Below are positions 40,745 through 51,571 of a DNA stretch of 64,000 nucleotides, piece by piece. Every line of letters starts with the position of its first letter. Positions within the stretch are counted from its first letter, which is position 1. The notes beneath the pieces were generated by a model. It was given only the letters and a program-made list of their open reading frames with translations, ran no database searches and was not told the origin of the DNA. The translations under genes were made by a program, and so were the position numbers. The stretch is from Steinernema hermaphroditum (Eukaryota; Nematoda; Chromadorea; Rhabditida; Steinernematidae). Where the stretch lies: the NCBI GenBank assembly GCA_030435675.1, contig CM059623.1, positions 14,044,092-14,108,091 on the forward strand. Direction: 5' to 3'.

Positions 40745-41700
40745 GGACGTCATTCGTAAGTCCCTTTCTTCGTTCATGACCTATGAACAACAATGGGTAG
40801 ACGATGTTAGCTAAACTCCCCGAGACTAACCGTACCAAAAAAGACCAACCAATGACCGACTGGGGTAGATATAAAATATAGACATGGATGAGTGGTAGTT
40901 TATCAAAAATCCATGTTTTATGGCGTTCGCGCATGTCCACGTTTTATGATTACCCCACAAAGAGCCCCAGCAGTTCCCAGAGTAAATCGCTTCAATGATA
41001 TCGTTAGATCACAAATAAGGAAATAAGGAATCGCCCGCTTGCCTGGTTGTTCATACCAGTTCAGCACGTTTACTAGACAAGAAGGTGCTGCCTCTGTTGT
41101 GGGTCATCAGGACAGCGGACGCAGTTTTGGTCATAGCAAACAGGGATTCCAACGATTCCAGCTCTGTGATCATATACGAGTCCTTAAAGTTAAATGCCGT
41201 CTCAACTGAAGATTCCCAATTTAGGTACCTTGTCCTCCGAGCGTAGAGACAGATCACTCGAGCAAAAAAGAAAACCCAAGTCACTCTTTTCTACCACAAC
41301 GATTTTTGTGTTATAATACTGTGAATAAATGATTTCAACGTTTAAAATGACACACATTCACGTTGTTCGTGTGGTCTGCTGCGAGTGTATGAGTTCACGC
41401 TAGAGGCGATATCCGAGCAGAGCGATCAGTGGTCCCAGAGGGTGAGGCCGTCCAGGCGAGGCATGTCGGTGGGACACATCGAATGGAATGGGATCCCATC
41501 TTCAGCTGGCTGCACAGACGTCGGTATTGCGGTGCATTTTCGGCGGCTTTCTTGAGAGGTGATGGCGACGCGGCGGCATGTTGCTGACAGCGAAGTGAAA
41601 GCCTGAGCTGGCGCTGGCGATACAAATGCTAAGCTTCCAGGAGCTAAGCTTCCAAGCGCACACGTCGGTCTCTTCTTGTGATGTCAAAGTGAGAACAAAT
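40745..41700. other. No recognisable gene
   Basis: Holds the inverted partner (41637-41707) of a piece of the TA-flanked element. GC-rich minus-strand frames at 41395-41783 are open in several frames and not assigned. Confidence 0.4.
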
Positions 41701-41775
41701 TCCAAGAAGTGTGCGGATCGGAGAGGTAGAGTGGTAGTAGGGGAGCGAGACACGAAGGAGTATGCACAAACTTTA

Positions 41776-43264
41776 TTACACACGAATGTGAACTCTCGAG
41801 CCTGGGATTGATTCTCGGGTGATTATCTTGAGGGGGCGCATGCTCTTTCCGTCTTTGTAGCCGGTCTTCGTGAATTGTTCGAACTCTTCGCGGGCCTTCC
41901 TTCTCGCCTTTTCGCACTTGTCCTTGCTGCTGAGCTTGCGATCCAAGTTGAGCGCGTTGTCCAACTCATTCGATGATTAGCACGGTTACACAATGGGAAA
42001 TGGGATAGGGAGATTAGAGGCCGTTGATGGTCCTTGGCGAGTGCGAGCAATGATTATGATGACCGAATGCAGCGCATGTGAAGGAACATCAGCTCGTACA
42101 CCTATCAGACCATCGAAAAGGGTTTTTCTTCAACGCACGTCCGTCTTTGAAATATTCGCTTTAAATAAATCTAAAAAAGATGTTATAAATTCGTCTTCTT
42201 GGATGAGCCACTTACTGAAAATTGAAAGAGTATCTCGGAGTAGAAGAGCGATAATGAGATAGAAAATGTTTAGTAGCCATGGATTTATGTACCTCGAGTG
42301 AGTTGTACACAATTACTTGGTTCGTGCTGACATTCAGGATGCCCAACGCCCAATGATCTGTCAGAGGCGTCCAAAGGCGACCGTGTCCCCATGCATGTGC
42401 AGGGAAATGCCATGCGTTACGTTCTGACGCAAAGTAGCTTCGTATTCTTCATAGTTTCTGTAGTGCTCCGTAAAACGGTACTCCCAGAACTGCGGGTCGG
42501 CAACGGCGGTTCGTTCCTCAGGCTGGAGCGCTGTGTTCAGTTGTCGAATCTATAATAACATATTGGCTGTGAACATACTTTGCACTCCCTAATGGTACCT
42601 CATCACATAGGATACGACACAGTGCTTCGCCGTTCAGCCATGTCTGCGGAGCCATGGATATCAGCCCTCTGCCGTTCTGCACGAACCCGTAGGCGTCTCC
42701 CGCAGTTCCGAGTTCGTCTTGTGTGCACGGCGTAAGAGTGCGCGTGACCTGAGCAGTCGCCCTCTGAGCGCTGAATTCTGTATCCGCCGCTACTCTTGTC
42801 GCCGTCGCTCCGACTCCAGCAGCTCTCTTCTTCGCCGTCCTTGTGGACGATGGGGATGGGTAGAAATAAGGAGGGAGACGGTGGCGAATGTCAGAGGAGA
42901 CAGAGAGGCGCCGAGGCGCTGACCCGCGAAGAGCGGCAAACTGGTTGCAACAACTCTCTCCGAGACCTGCCTGCGTCGCCCTTTTATAGGCAACCTCTGG
43001 AAGCGCGGAAGCGCCGGGGTGGAGCCCCGACAGTCCCACACTTACGTCGCGTTGCCTTCTTTGCTCCTCTAGCGCGTCGTCCAGTCGACGAAGCGCCGCT
43101 ACTTCGCACCTGTTCTTGTACTGCATCAAGTCCAGGTCGTCCATTTTTATGCCGTTTACGTCGTAGTACTTGATCGTCCTGTATACGTGCCGAGTTGCGT
43201 CGGCTTCTTGGCTCCGAAGATTCCGCCTGTCTGCAGCCAACTTCGCTCGCGTCCCGATAGCCAA
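41776..43264 (-). pseudogene. Ulp1-like cysteine protease gene, probably decayed
   Basis: Minus strand. Coding-like pieces follow in the order of a C48/Ulp1 domain: NRCEVAALRRLDDALEEQRR ending at a GTAAGT donor (about 43048), WLNGEALCRILCDEVP (42592-42640), PQFWEYRFTEHYRNYEEYEA (42430-42510), then LWTPLTDHWALGILNV and VIVYNSLE (42293-42430), with the His-Trp and Asp/Asn expected around the catalytic His. After a 78-bp intron (42215-42292) comes KWLIQEDEFITSFLDLF, and then a Cys-rich piece (CSFTCAAF) where the nucleophile would lie. The C-terminus (DNALNLDRKLSSKDKCEKAR to HIRV-stop, 41776-41964) overlaps a polyA signal. Frames do not join cleanly in at least two places, so this is a pseudogene or my boundaries are wrong. 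A TATA box (ctataaaagg, minus, about 42981-42990) lies inside, so more than one transcript may be mixed here. Confidence 0.5.
41908..42270. repeat. Tandem partial duplication, unit 1
   Basis: The 3' part of the protease gene, also at 43303-43671 in the same orientation; over 95 percent identical by eye. Confidence 0.9.
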
Positions 43265-43302
43265 AATGATGAGGTGCCCTAAAGATTCGTGCCTTTGAGT
43301 GC

Positions 43303-43671
43303 CTTTTCGTACTTGTCCTTGCTGCTGAGCTTGCGATCCAAGTTGAGCGCGTTGTCAAACTCGTTCGATGATTAGCACGGTAACGCAATGAGAAATGGGA
43401 TAGGGAGATTAGAGCGCCGTTGATGGCCGTCCTTGGCGAGTGCGAGCAATGATTATGATGACCGAATGCAGCGCATGTGAAGGAACATCAGCTCGTACAC
43501 CTATCAGACCATCGAAAAGGGTTTTTCTTCAACGCACGTCCGTCTTTGAAATATTCGCTTTAAATAAATCTAAAAAAGATGTTATAAATTCGTCTTCTTG
43601 GATGAGCCACTTACTGAAAATTGAAGGAGTATCTCGGAGTAGAAGAGAGATAATGAGATAGAAAATGTTTA
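43303..43671. repeat. Tandem partial duplication, unit 2
   Basis: Upstream copy of 41908-42270. The conserved frame DNALNLDRKLSSKDKYEKAL here stops soon (GTNL-stop) because the sequence beyond the break differs. Confidence 0.9.
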
Positions 43672-43679
43672 TGAGATAA

Positions 43680-45000
43680 TTTGCAAAACAAAAGCGATGC
43701 TTCATGTGTGTTCTAGCATGTCATTTTAAAAATCACCGCTCGATATCTAGCAACTGATGATTCACTTTTTAAGTGGTCCATATAAAGAATATGGACATAG
43801 TCGTCGATCGGGACGAAGTGTAGCGTAAAGAAACTGAAGTTCGTGATGATCCACTGGGCAACGAAGCTTGGTCTCCGGAAGATGTGCGCTTTGAGTGACC
43901 GATTTTATTGATGCACGTATATGTTGTTTTCCCGTTTTCCTCCTCACAACGCGCACAGCACACTATAACCAGTCGCCAACACGGTGGACGTCGCGTTGTG
44001 TCTTTTCGATCGATTGAGCGAAAGAGTCACTCGACATTCGTTTTTTCTCTTGGTTTCACATTTCCATTTTGATATCGACTTTTAACTTTTCAACATGCTG
44101 TTGTATTGTAAATGTGCTAACGTCTTGTCGGAGCATTAGAAACGACACCCTGCGCTCATGGTAGCGTACAAGTTGGCGGTCCAGAGAATTAAAGAACGTC
44201 AATGGGAAATTTTTGTTTCCTCCAGTCTAATTTCGTTTTGACTTAATAAGCTCGTAAACGCTGTTGCACCATTCTGAAAACAGCCATTCAGTGTCCTAGT
44301 GGGTGGCAAAATTTACCGTATCTTGTGCTGGTTCTATGTCCAAAATTCGAAAAGACACGAATGTGCCTAGCGGCCTTTCGGACTGAGGTACAGTAGCTCC
44401 ACGATTGGTAAGACTGGTTCTTGAAGGATGGGTTAACTCCTTTCAGAGCTAGTCTAAAGTTAGTCCAAAGCCTTAGCGCCAAGTCATCTACTAAGGAATT
44501 CGGCCTATCGAACGTGTTCTTTTCCGTGGTTACGTTTTGGTTTGAGTTCTGCCTTCTGCCCTTTGAGTTCCGTTTGCTGTCCAAACATGTCCATTCGCTC
44601 CCTACATTTTTTATACAGGGAATTTCGCAAATGTTTTCCCCTTTTCAGAACAAGCATTGCTCTCAACGATGGAGTCGATCCCATCGAGCGTTATTTTCAA
44701 ACAATTGTAAGTCGTCTCATTTTATAATATTGACCTCCACCCAGTTCGGCTCCGACTCAGTTGGCATCTATGCCTAAACCATATTACAAACTTTACTGGT
44801 GCTTTCTGTAGCTGCTGATGCTTTCTTCAATAAAAGCCTAAGCCTAAGCGCAAAGTGTAACTTCTCTGGGGCTTTCTGCGGAGCAATAAAAAGGGCGAAT
44901 TTGGATTTCGGCCTGAAAGTTTAAGCTGGGCGCCGTTTAAGCTTTAAGCTAAACGCCGTCCGAAGCCTAAGCGCCCGCCGAATTCCAAAAACCTTGCGCC
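43680..45000. other. Unassigned, with one exon-like cassette
   Basis: 44649-44706 is an exon-like cassette (see separate entry). A minus-strand frame at 44288-44584 (LALRLWTNFRLALKGVNPSF) is coding-like but unrecognised. 44830-44990 has 'cctaagcctaagcgc' repeats also seen at 59455-59565. Confidence 0.4.
44649..44706 (+). other. Exon-like cassette, copy 1 (58 bp)
   Basis: Bounded by TTTTCAG and GTAAGT. Reads TSIALNDGVDPIERYFQTI. Related cassettes with the same splice borders are at 49154-49211 and 53007-53066. Confidence 0.5.
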
Positions 45001-45031
45001 TATAAAAGAATTGAAATCAAATGGCTAAGCA

Positions 45032-45129
45032 TAGAACCGGTTGAATGATAAACTGGCCGGTGTGGGGCTCGCTCCCAAACACGCGGAATTTGGATTTCGG
45101 CCGGCCAGTTTATCATTCGACCGATTCTA
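45032..45129. repeat. Inverted repeat, 28-bp arms
   Basis: 'agaaccggttgaatgataaa' with 'ctggccgg' (45032-45059) and its near-perfect complement (45101-45129), 41-bp loop. Possibly a small MITE. Confidence 0.6.
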
Positions 45130-45666
45130 AGTAGTAATATGTTGTACGCGCGCACTCGGGGCACCAATGTTGTACGGGCGCAGCCGTACGAATGTGGGAA
45201 ACCAGGGGAGAAACGACGAGAGGGTTGTCCGACGAGACTCCGGTGACAATTCCTGTGCGTGGGACGCGGGGCACGACTTAGGAAAAACACTTTATAACCG
45301 TCCACAAGGGAACGATACCCGGTTAATACAACAAGAACCACACCTGAACAACAAGCAATAACGAACATAGGAACGCTGCGCGGTTGGCACTCGCTCGCAC
45401 GGTCGGGGTTACGGTACAGGGGCTTCGTGGTGGGAGCCCGGGGCGTCATCTTCTACAAATATACAGATAGTCACAAAATCGATAATCCACCAATCAGCAC
45501 ATATTTTAGCCCAGCCCTAAAGATTTGATAGAAAGTGGGCGGAGTTTCATGGAAATTGGGCGGAGTTTCATGGAATCTGAATAATTATTAATCAATTATT
45601 AATTAATTAGTTATTAATTAATTAACTGTGTGACGATTGATTGTCAATTGAATTTTTGCTTCATGA

Positions 45667-45698
45667 ACCTGATGATCAATGATCATTGATCATCAGGT
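45667..45698. repeat. 32-bp perfect palindrome
   Basis: ACCTGATGATCAATGA followed directly by its complement; no spacer. Confidence 0.9.
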
Positions 45699-45735
45699 CC
45701 CGATCCGTCACAGAGAAATGAAATAGAGTCAGAAG

Positions 45736-45815
45736 GACCCGGGAGGAGTCGAACCTGGAAGCCTCGCGCGGCAGCCGCCTTGTTCCACTCAGCAACTAGC
45801 GCACTAGGGACGATC
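45736..45815 (-). other. tRNA-like sequence, degenerate
   Basis: Minus strand has an A-box-like 'ttgctgagtgg' and a B-box 'ggttcgactcc', but the acceptor and T-stems do not pair properly. A tRNA pseudogene or SINE head. Confidence 0.35.
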
Positions 45816-45864
45816 GTTCAGAGAGGGTATACATACCCGTCATTCTGACCTTTAATTATTAAAA

Positions 45865-45948
45865 GTTCGCAGCCGGAGTCGAACCTGCGAGCGATGACGT
45901 CACCCCTCTCGTACCAACGTGCGCCCTCGACCACTCAACCACACGAAC
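45865..45948 (-). tRNA. tRNA-like gene with long variable region
   Basis: 84 nt. Acceptor gttcgtg/tgcgaac pairs over 7 bp with two wobbles; A box 'tggttgagtgg', B box 'ggttcgactcc'; long variable region containing tgacgtca. The anticodon arm does not form a normal 5-bp stem with a 7-base loop, so I cannot name an anticodon. Type II length fits Ser/Leu or the nematode-specific long-arm class; a pseudogene is equally possible. Confidence 0.45.
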
Positions 45949-45955
45949 AGTCAGG

Positions 45956-46162
45956 ATTTCGTCGAGCCTTCGATTTAGACGAAACCGAGTACACCAAGTA
46001 CGTATCCTGCGCAAGAGTGATTAACTTTCTGAGGCCTCAATATTTTGGACTCCCGTATCCTGTCATCGCTTTAATGCAAGTTGACCAGACTCTGCGGCCA
46101 AATGAACTGAAAATGTTATCGGTCATTCATGGATTTGCCCGTCATGAGGATGCCGTCACGCT
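45956..46162 (+). CDS. Possible internal exon, unknown protein
   Basis: Bounded by acceptor 'cagtcag' and donor CTC|GTAAGT. Reads RAFDLDETEYTKYVSCARVI and MQVDQTLRPNELKMLSVIHG, coding-like with no stop. The adjacent 5' part of the open frame overlaps the tRNA-like sequence and is not part of it. Neighbouring exons not found. Confidence 0.4.
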
Positions 46163-46174
46163 CGTAAGTATTGA

Positions 46175-46223
46175 AGAAGAATAAGCGGTCACAGTTAAAC
46201 GTAACTGTGACCGCTTATTCTTC
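46175..46223 (+). repeat. 22-bp stem, 4-base loop hairpin
   Basis: 'gaagaataagcggtcacagt'+ta, loop aacg, then the exact complement. Begins just after the exon donor, and would form a strong hairpin in RNA. Confidence 0.85.
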
Positions 46224-46258
46224 TCTCCTCCTAACACTCCTCCTATATAAAGACGATG

Positions 46259-46380
46259 TCAACGCTTATGGAAGTGTTATTTCACGTACCGACCTCAACT
46301 TCAGCAGATCAACTGAACAGTAAGTTACTTTTTGTCCTCCCTCCCTAGGGCTTAAGCATCCTTAGCATACCCTCACCCAT
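46259..46380. repeat. Repeat R4, uninterrupted copy
   Basis: 'cttcagcagatcaactgaac' through 'ccctccctagggctta(a/g)gcat' and 'ccttagcataccctc'. The other copy (60415-61480) is split by the MULE remnant. Confidence 0.85.
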
Positions 46381-46566
46381 TTCCATTATTTTATAGGCAC
46401 AAGGTCTCTGAAATTCAGAGAGCCCTTAGGCTTCAGGGGAACCTTAACCTTGACCAACTTTCTTTTTGAAACGAAGCTGAGCAACATTGAATACATTGCT
46501 CCATGTGTAATTATCTCTTGCATCCAAATAATTACCGACTACTGCATCCATAGCCTGGTACGATAT

Positions 46567-46692
46567 AACAAAAAAAGACTCGTCCATGGCACAACGGACG
46601 AACAGACGAACATACTGAGTCGCAACGGAACATTTTGGATACGGCCCAGGTCAGGCTATGACCCGTTGTGCCATGGACGAGTTTTTTTTTTA
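46567..46692. repeat. Inverted repeat, 27-bp arms
   Basis: 'actcgtccatggcacaacgg' at 46578-46597 with its complement at 46662-46682, bordered by A-run and T-run. MITE-like. Confidence 0.7.
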
Positions 46693-46791
46693 TAGTTTCT
46701 CGTTAGGCTTTTTCGTGCCAGTCGTTTCGTTGTTTCGTTATGCCACCTGAAACTATGTAATGGTCAATTCCAGGTATGATACTTCCTAAAT

Positions 46792-47060
46792 ATGGATACT
46801 AATCCCGACATATGCGCAATCTGTCGTGAGGATCTTCATGATCACAGGAGACTGGCGACGATGTCATGTGACCATACGTATGTAACAAAACGCGATTACC
46901 CTCGCAAATCATCTGTTTACAGCTTTCATCGTCCGTGTATTGTAGACGCCGTCCACCGTTTAATCAGTGAGGAAAGACGCGTCTGATGTCCTCTTTGCCA
47001 GTTTGACCTGTGGAACCAAAGAACCAAGAACCGCTTCACATCATACTGTCGGTTTGAGCT
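46792..47060 (+). pseudogene. RING-H2 finger gene with stop in the last Cys pair
   Basis: ATG 46792; exon 1 (46792-46877) encodes ICAICRED and MSCDHT; a 45-bp intron (46878-46922, GTATGT to TTTACAG) removes an otherwise inserted stretch, giving CDHTFHRPCI, a textbook RING-H2 core. Coding continues HRLISEERRV, then TGA (46984), and directly CPLCQFDLW, the expected last zinc pair. The domain is complete except for this one stop codon. RING-H2 proteins act as ubiquitin ligases; this one should be non-functional unless the stop is an error. Confidence 0.7.
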
Positions 47061-47154
47061 TCCGCGACCCGCCGTTGGTAAAACAATAATCAACACCAAT
47101 ACAAGTAATTTTGATTAACTAAACTGATATTCCTTTAATAATAAATTGTAGGCT

Positions 47155-47561
47155 TAGTACGCGGCGTTCCCGGCGTACTATCAAAACCATACTCCTTACC
47201 AAGAAAACCTGGTGAATAACAATATATTAACGACTATAACCCAGCACTACTATTGGCATGGAAAGCCAATATCGACATCCAATACATAATGGCCGACGTA
47301 CTTGACGTAGTAAATTACATAACGGGCTATACAACAAAACACGAATCAGCCAAAGGAGAACCTTTATATGATCGACTAGCCAACACTTCCGTATCACTAA
47401 AAGACATGCACAAAAGTACATCAAACGATAATTGTCACATACAAACCAATATATATTTAGAATGCGTCGAACTTCTTAATCAACTACCGAATCAGATTTT
47501 ATTGCTTTACTTGAGAGCTGGAATTACCGCGGCTGCCAGCACCAGACTTGCCCTCTCATAG
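47155..47561 (+). pseudogene. Helitron-type protein fragment
   Basis: Frame NDYNPALLLAWKANIDIQYI, then VVNYITGYTTKHESAKGEPL and a helix, matching the segment 'YNp.LL.awraN.DiqyV...YitsYitK' found in Helitron/PIF1-type element proteins. One in-frame TAA lies upstream (about 47213) and the fragment ends at TAG 47559. No Rep HUH or helicase motifs are seen in the window. Confidence 0.55.
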
Positions 47562-47762
47562 CAGATGACATCGATGCTCAAACAAAATGCCGTTGCTATT
47601 AGAAATAACCGAATAATCGGTGCGACACGTTGGGATCGATGTAACAAAAAAGATACCCGAACACCTCTGCATCGAGAATGATAAATTCGTGTATTGCGTT
47701 CTCATACAAATTTTCGAAAATAACGAAAACAAGGTTAGTCGGGAGATCATTTTCCTTTCCTA

Positions 47763-47993
47763 ATGCCACGTACTCGAGTAGTACTCGAGAGAGCCGTGGT
47801 GAGTAAGGCATGGATGGACTGGGCATGCACAGCTAAGCGACAAACAGGATTAGGAATCCACGAGAAACTCAACGACGCATCGATCGCACTTTGCAAGAGA
47901 CTTATCGAAACCGGGAGAATTACCCGTTTGCGCATCGAGTGCGAAGTGTATTCAGCAGTGATGGAAAATACTATTATTCTGGTCTCAAAATAG
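47763..47993 (+). other. Unassigned 76-codon frame
   Basis: Coding-like (MPRTRVVLERAVVSKAWMDW), perhaps an element remnant after the Helitron fragment. Unrecognised. Confidence 0.3.
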
Positions 47994-48239
47994 AGAAGCA
48001 CTGCGAGGGAAAGATTTGTATTTCAGAAACCGGAATCATGCTGAATTCTTGAATGACAAACTGGAGCTTTGTCCTCAAGAAGAATTTGATCCAATCGGCA
48101 GGCACCACTTCTATTGGAAGGCAAAAAAAAACACGTGCCGCAAATGGTGCTTTTGACCCCCTAGAAACTGCATCTGAATACCTTGAAATTCAGGCACAGT
48201 TTGGCTATAACATAAAAATTTTACAAGGCTATTGTAGAG

Positions 48240-48526
48240 CAGAGTTGTCCGGGTACCCGAAAGTTCGGGTACCCGACCCGAAAACCCGAACCCGAACCCG
48301 AAACTTTCGGGTACCCGAACCCGAACCCGACCCGAACCCGAAACTTTCGGGTACCCGAACCCGAACCCGACCCGAACCCGAAACTTTCGGGTACCCGAAC
48401 CCGAACCCGAAATTTTCGGGTACCCGACCCGAAACCCGACCCGAACCCGAAACGTTCGGGTACCCGACCCGAAAACCCGAAACCGACACCCAAACCCGAC
48501 CCGAAAACCCGAACCCGCCAACTCTG
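48240..48526. mobile_element. hAT MITE with 40-bp minisatellite, 8-bp TSD
   Basis: 287 bp; perfect TSD TTGTAGAG at 48232-48239 and 48527-48534. TIRs CAGAGTTGTCCGGGT and, reverse strand, CAGAGTTGGCGGGTT. The interior is a 40-bp tandem unit ('aaactttcgggtacccgaac' + 'ccgaacccgacccgaacccg') in about six variants. The same TIR family is at 39045-39735. The long open frames across it are compositional. Confidence 0.92.
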
Positions 48527-48529
48527 TTG

Positions 48530-51500
48530 TAGAGTAGCGATAGCTTTTTCAAGCGATATGTTACAATCCGCGCCACAACAACAATACTGAAAAAAATACT
48601 GAAAAAGTGCCGATTAAAAAGACCGCAGGAACGGGATGGTGGAAGACTGGCTAAGATTTTTTTTGCAAACCCGGAATCCCCTCAAATACTAAGAGTTTTT
48701 GATCGGACAAAGTTTATTCCTATCATTTTCAATGGGTACTCTCAAATATGAATTACCACCAAGCGGAGAAGGAACAAACCGAACTCCACCAGGGAGCACC
48801 TATCAACAGGATAGTAAAAATACGAAGTCGTCTCGAAAGGCTGGCAAAAAAATTCGCCGGTCGCAAAGCACACCTTCTCATCTATAAGACATCCCAAACC
48901 GACTTCGTGGCATTCCTAACCAGCGTTGTTCAAAACTGTAAGTTATAACAAGTATAACAATAGCGCTTTTGTATCATAATATCTTTTATTTCGTAAAGAG
49001 CAAGATACAAACTACAGGAACGGCCGACGCCGTTCACTAGACGAGTGCGCGATGCATCTCCTCAAAGCGCTATTGATCGAATTCACCATTCCTCATTCGT
49101 TTTGCACTGAAACGATCTTATATTTACATTTCCCCACTGTACTCCGTTTTCAGAAAGCGTCCATTTTTCAACGATAAAGTCGGCATTTCGAAGCACCTTT
49201 TCCAAATAACTGTAAGTTGTTTTATAGTAAGAGAGTTTTCCTGTATAATTTTTACCTTGTTTCTGGAGCTTACCCCCGCTGAGCTGAGCTATACCCAATT
49301 CAAAGGTCACTGTTCGAAAAGGGGTCAAGGGTCGAAAACGGTGAAAACTGTAATATGCCCACTTTGGATAAGTAAACGTTGACTAAAAACTAAAAGGCAT
49401 TGCACATTAATCGATATTAAGCAATTTAGGATAATCTGTATTTTTGGAGAAGTGGGAGGAGACCACATTTCACAAACGCATATCACTTTCTAGGCACCCA
49501 GAATCTCTTTCATCGTTTGAGTGCGAACATGTATCTGTCTTTGTGGTGGGCAAAGTTGACCATGTAGTTAGCGCAGTACTTGAACGTTCTGCAAAATATA
49601 TCAATTTGGGGATCAGAGATTGTGTTCCTGGTTTATAGGCATTTCGTATTGAAATGATGGAAAGGATACGAATTATGCCATCAAAGTTGAGCTGTAGTCA
49701 ACGTTCTTAATCAGTGATATCTACTTCCATGTCAAAAATAAGACCATTTCGCTTATTTTGTCTATCACTACATTCCTCTATGTTTCCCTTAAGACGCCCT
49801 TCCCCCTCCCTTTTTTCCGCACGCATAATACTACTTTGTATGATTAATTCATTAGCAGCAACAAGGAAGAATCGGCGAAATCCAAACATCGATCACGGCA
49901 TTCTTCCTCGATTATCGCCCCCCCCCCCCCAAGAGAGCTGAGAGCATCTACCGTCTCCCCAATCACCCGAAGGTGCCGTCTGTTCCTCGCACCGCTACCA
50001 TTTTACTGTCTCTGAGCCGTCATTCCGCCAAGCCGCACCCGATAGTCACATCAAGTCAGCAATCTTGAAGAATCCTGAAGGACCACCATGTTAACTCACC
50101 TTCGGTCGCGCTTCACCCGCCAATCCTTCTGGTTCATCGGATTCAAACTCCATCGTCGTCAACAAACAAGCGACGTCGCGCACGGCACGTCCACTCTACA
50201 CGGACGCCTTCTTACGCAAGTCCATAAACGTCGTTCTGTCGAATGACCGGCAGGTACACATCGATCAGCGTCGACGAAGTTTCCGCAACACTACCGAGAA
50301 GTTTCTGTCCTTCTCTCGTTATTGTAACTCGACTCCGCCTCCGTTTTCTCTGTTCTCCGACTGTGAACCCCGCCCCTTCGCCACCCTTTAAAAAGGAATT
50401 ATCTGTATCTATTACTTCAGAATCGTTCTTGTTTCTCGTATTCGCACTTCTCGACTTACATCTCGTCTCGCGAAAGCCTGACCAGTCTCTGTACTGAGTT
50501 GACACACTCGGTCCAGTTCTCTCCCTTCGCTGAACGCGTCTGCCTCTCTGCCGGTCCTTTCACCGTCGCCGAAGCCCCAGTAGACGCCGAACCCTTCGAC
50601 GTCGCCGGAGGCCAATACGAATAGCAGCCGCCCGACCGACAAACCCCCCAAACCCTAAAACCCACCCCCTGAATCGCCACCCGTTCCAAGCCCCACACCC
50701 TATTCCTAGCCCTCGAGACCTTACTTCCTCCCTTCTTCCATCCAGATAAACGTCATCCCGTTCCAACTCCCCTAATACCTGCCAAACCCTGCCTTTCCCA
50801 CAATCTGGCTCTTGCTGATCGAAATATCGTTTACTACACGCCGCAAGGCGCATCGCGACTGACCACCACAACCGATATTGGCATCTACGCTTCCCACTTC
50901 CCAGTGTAAGGATGTGAGGATACCTCGACCATTAAATTTCCTCTTTTTCCTTTTGCCCTCATTTTCGCAACTTGCAATAGCCCAAACATCCACATTCCCA
51001 TGTGCCAGCGAGATGGCGCATAGCGATAAGACCAGATCACGGCAGGGAGCGCGGCTGACCGATCAGCTGAGGAGGCGGCCCCACACTTCCGGTGAAGGGC
51101 AATAAAAGAGCCGAGACAGTGATCTCGACAGAACTGGTCTGGACGAGTCCTAAGAAGCGACACGTCTTCTCCAGGCACCCGGGAGTGACCGAAATCTCAT
51201 TCTTTGATCCTTTCCCTTTTATTGTATCACCCTCTTTTCTACGTTCAGTTCCGAACGGCATCGGTCTTCTCCCTGTCTCCTCCTTGTCTTCTCTCTGACT
51301 TAGTCTGTGCTTAGTTAATAAATGTGATGTAGACTGCAAACAGTTCTATTGCATGTTTGGGCATGCTTATTTCAAGTTTAATCTCTGGAATCCATAACAC
51401 TAAAGGCGACATACGTCCCAAGAACCCATCTCTCCGAAGCAGATACGCCTTCCGACTCACGCCGAAGCTGAATTTGCCGCTACAAAACCGAACGACAAGG

Positions 51501-51550
51501 TGTGCCGTGCCAAATCGTCGCCCCAAGATCTAAGGTGAGGCCGCGAGCCA
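48530..51550. other. Mostly unassigned; exon-like cassettes
   Basis: 48980-49120 encodes EQDTNYRNGRRRSLDECAMH followed by LLKALLIEF, repeated with changes at 52720-52858. 50040-51340 is C-rich with open frames in several registers, none convincing; 'gcctgaccagtctctg' at 50476 recurs at 54898. An AATAAA-containing stretch is at 51317. Confidence 0.4.
49154..49211 (+). other. Exon-like cassette, copy 2 (58 bp)
   Basis: Bounded by TTTTCAG and GTAAGT; reads KRPFFNDKVGISKHLFQIT in the frame corresponding to copy 1. Confidence 0.5.
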
Positions 51551-51571
51551 CATCCAGTTAGGAAAGACCGC

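Noticed and set aside
46984..46986. TGA in the RING gene as a selenocysteine codon
   Set aside because: The position is between zinc ligands rather than at a redox Cys, and no SECIS-like element was evident; a nonsense change is simpler.
48053..48532. Long open frames on both strands rich in Pro/Glu/Thr or Gly/Phe/Val codons
   Set aside because: They are translations of the 40-bp minisatellite of a hAT MITE and are open in several frames on both strands.
50040..51340. Possible LTR retrotransposon LTRs (C-rich, AATAAA, shared 'gcctgaccagtctctg' with 54.9 kb)
   Set aside because: No matching pair of LTRs, TSD, primer-binding site or gag-pol frame could be shown.
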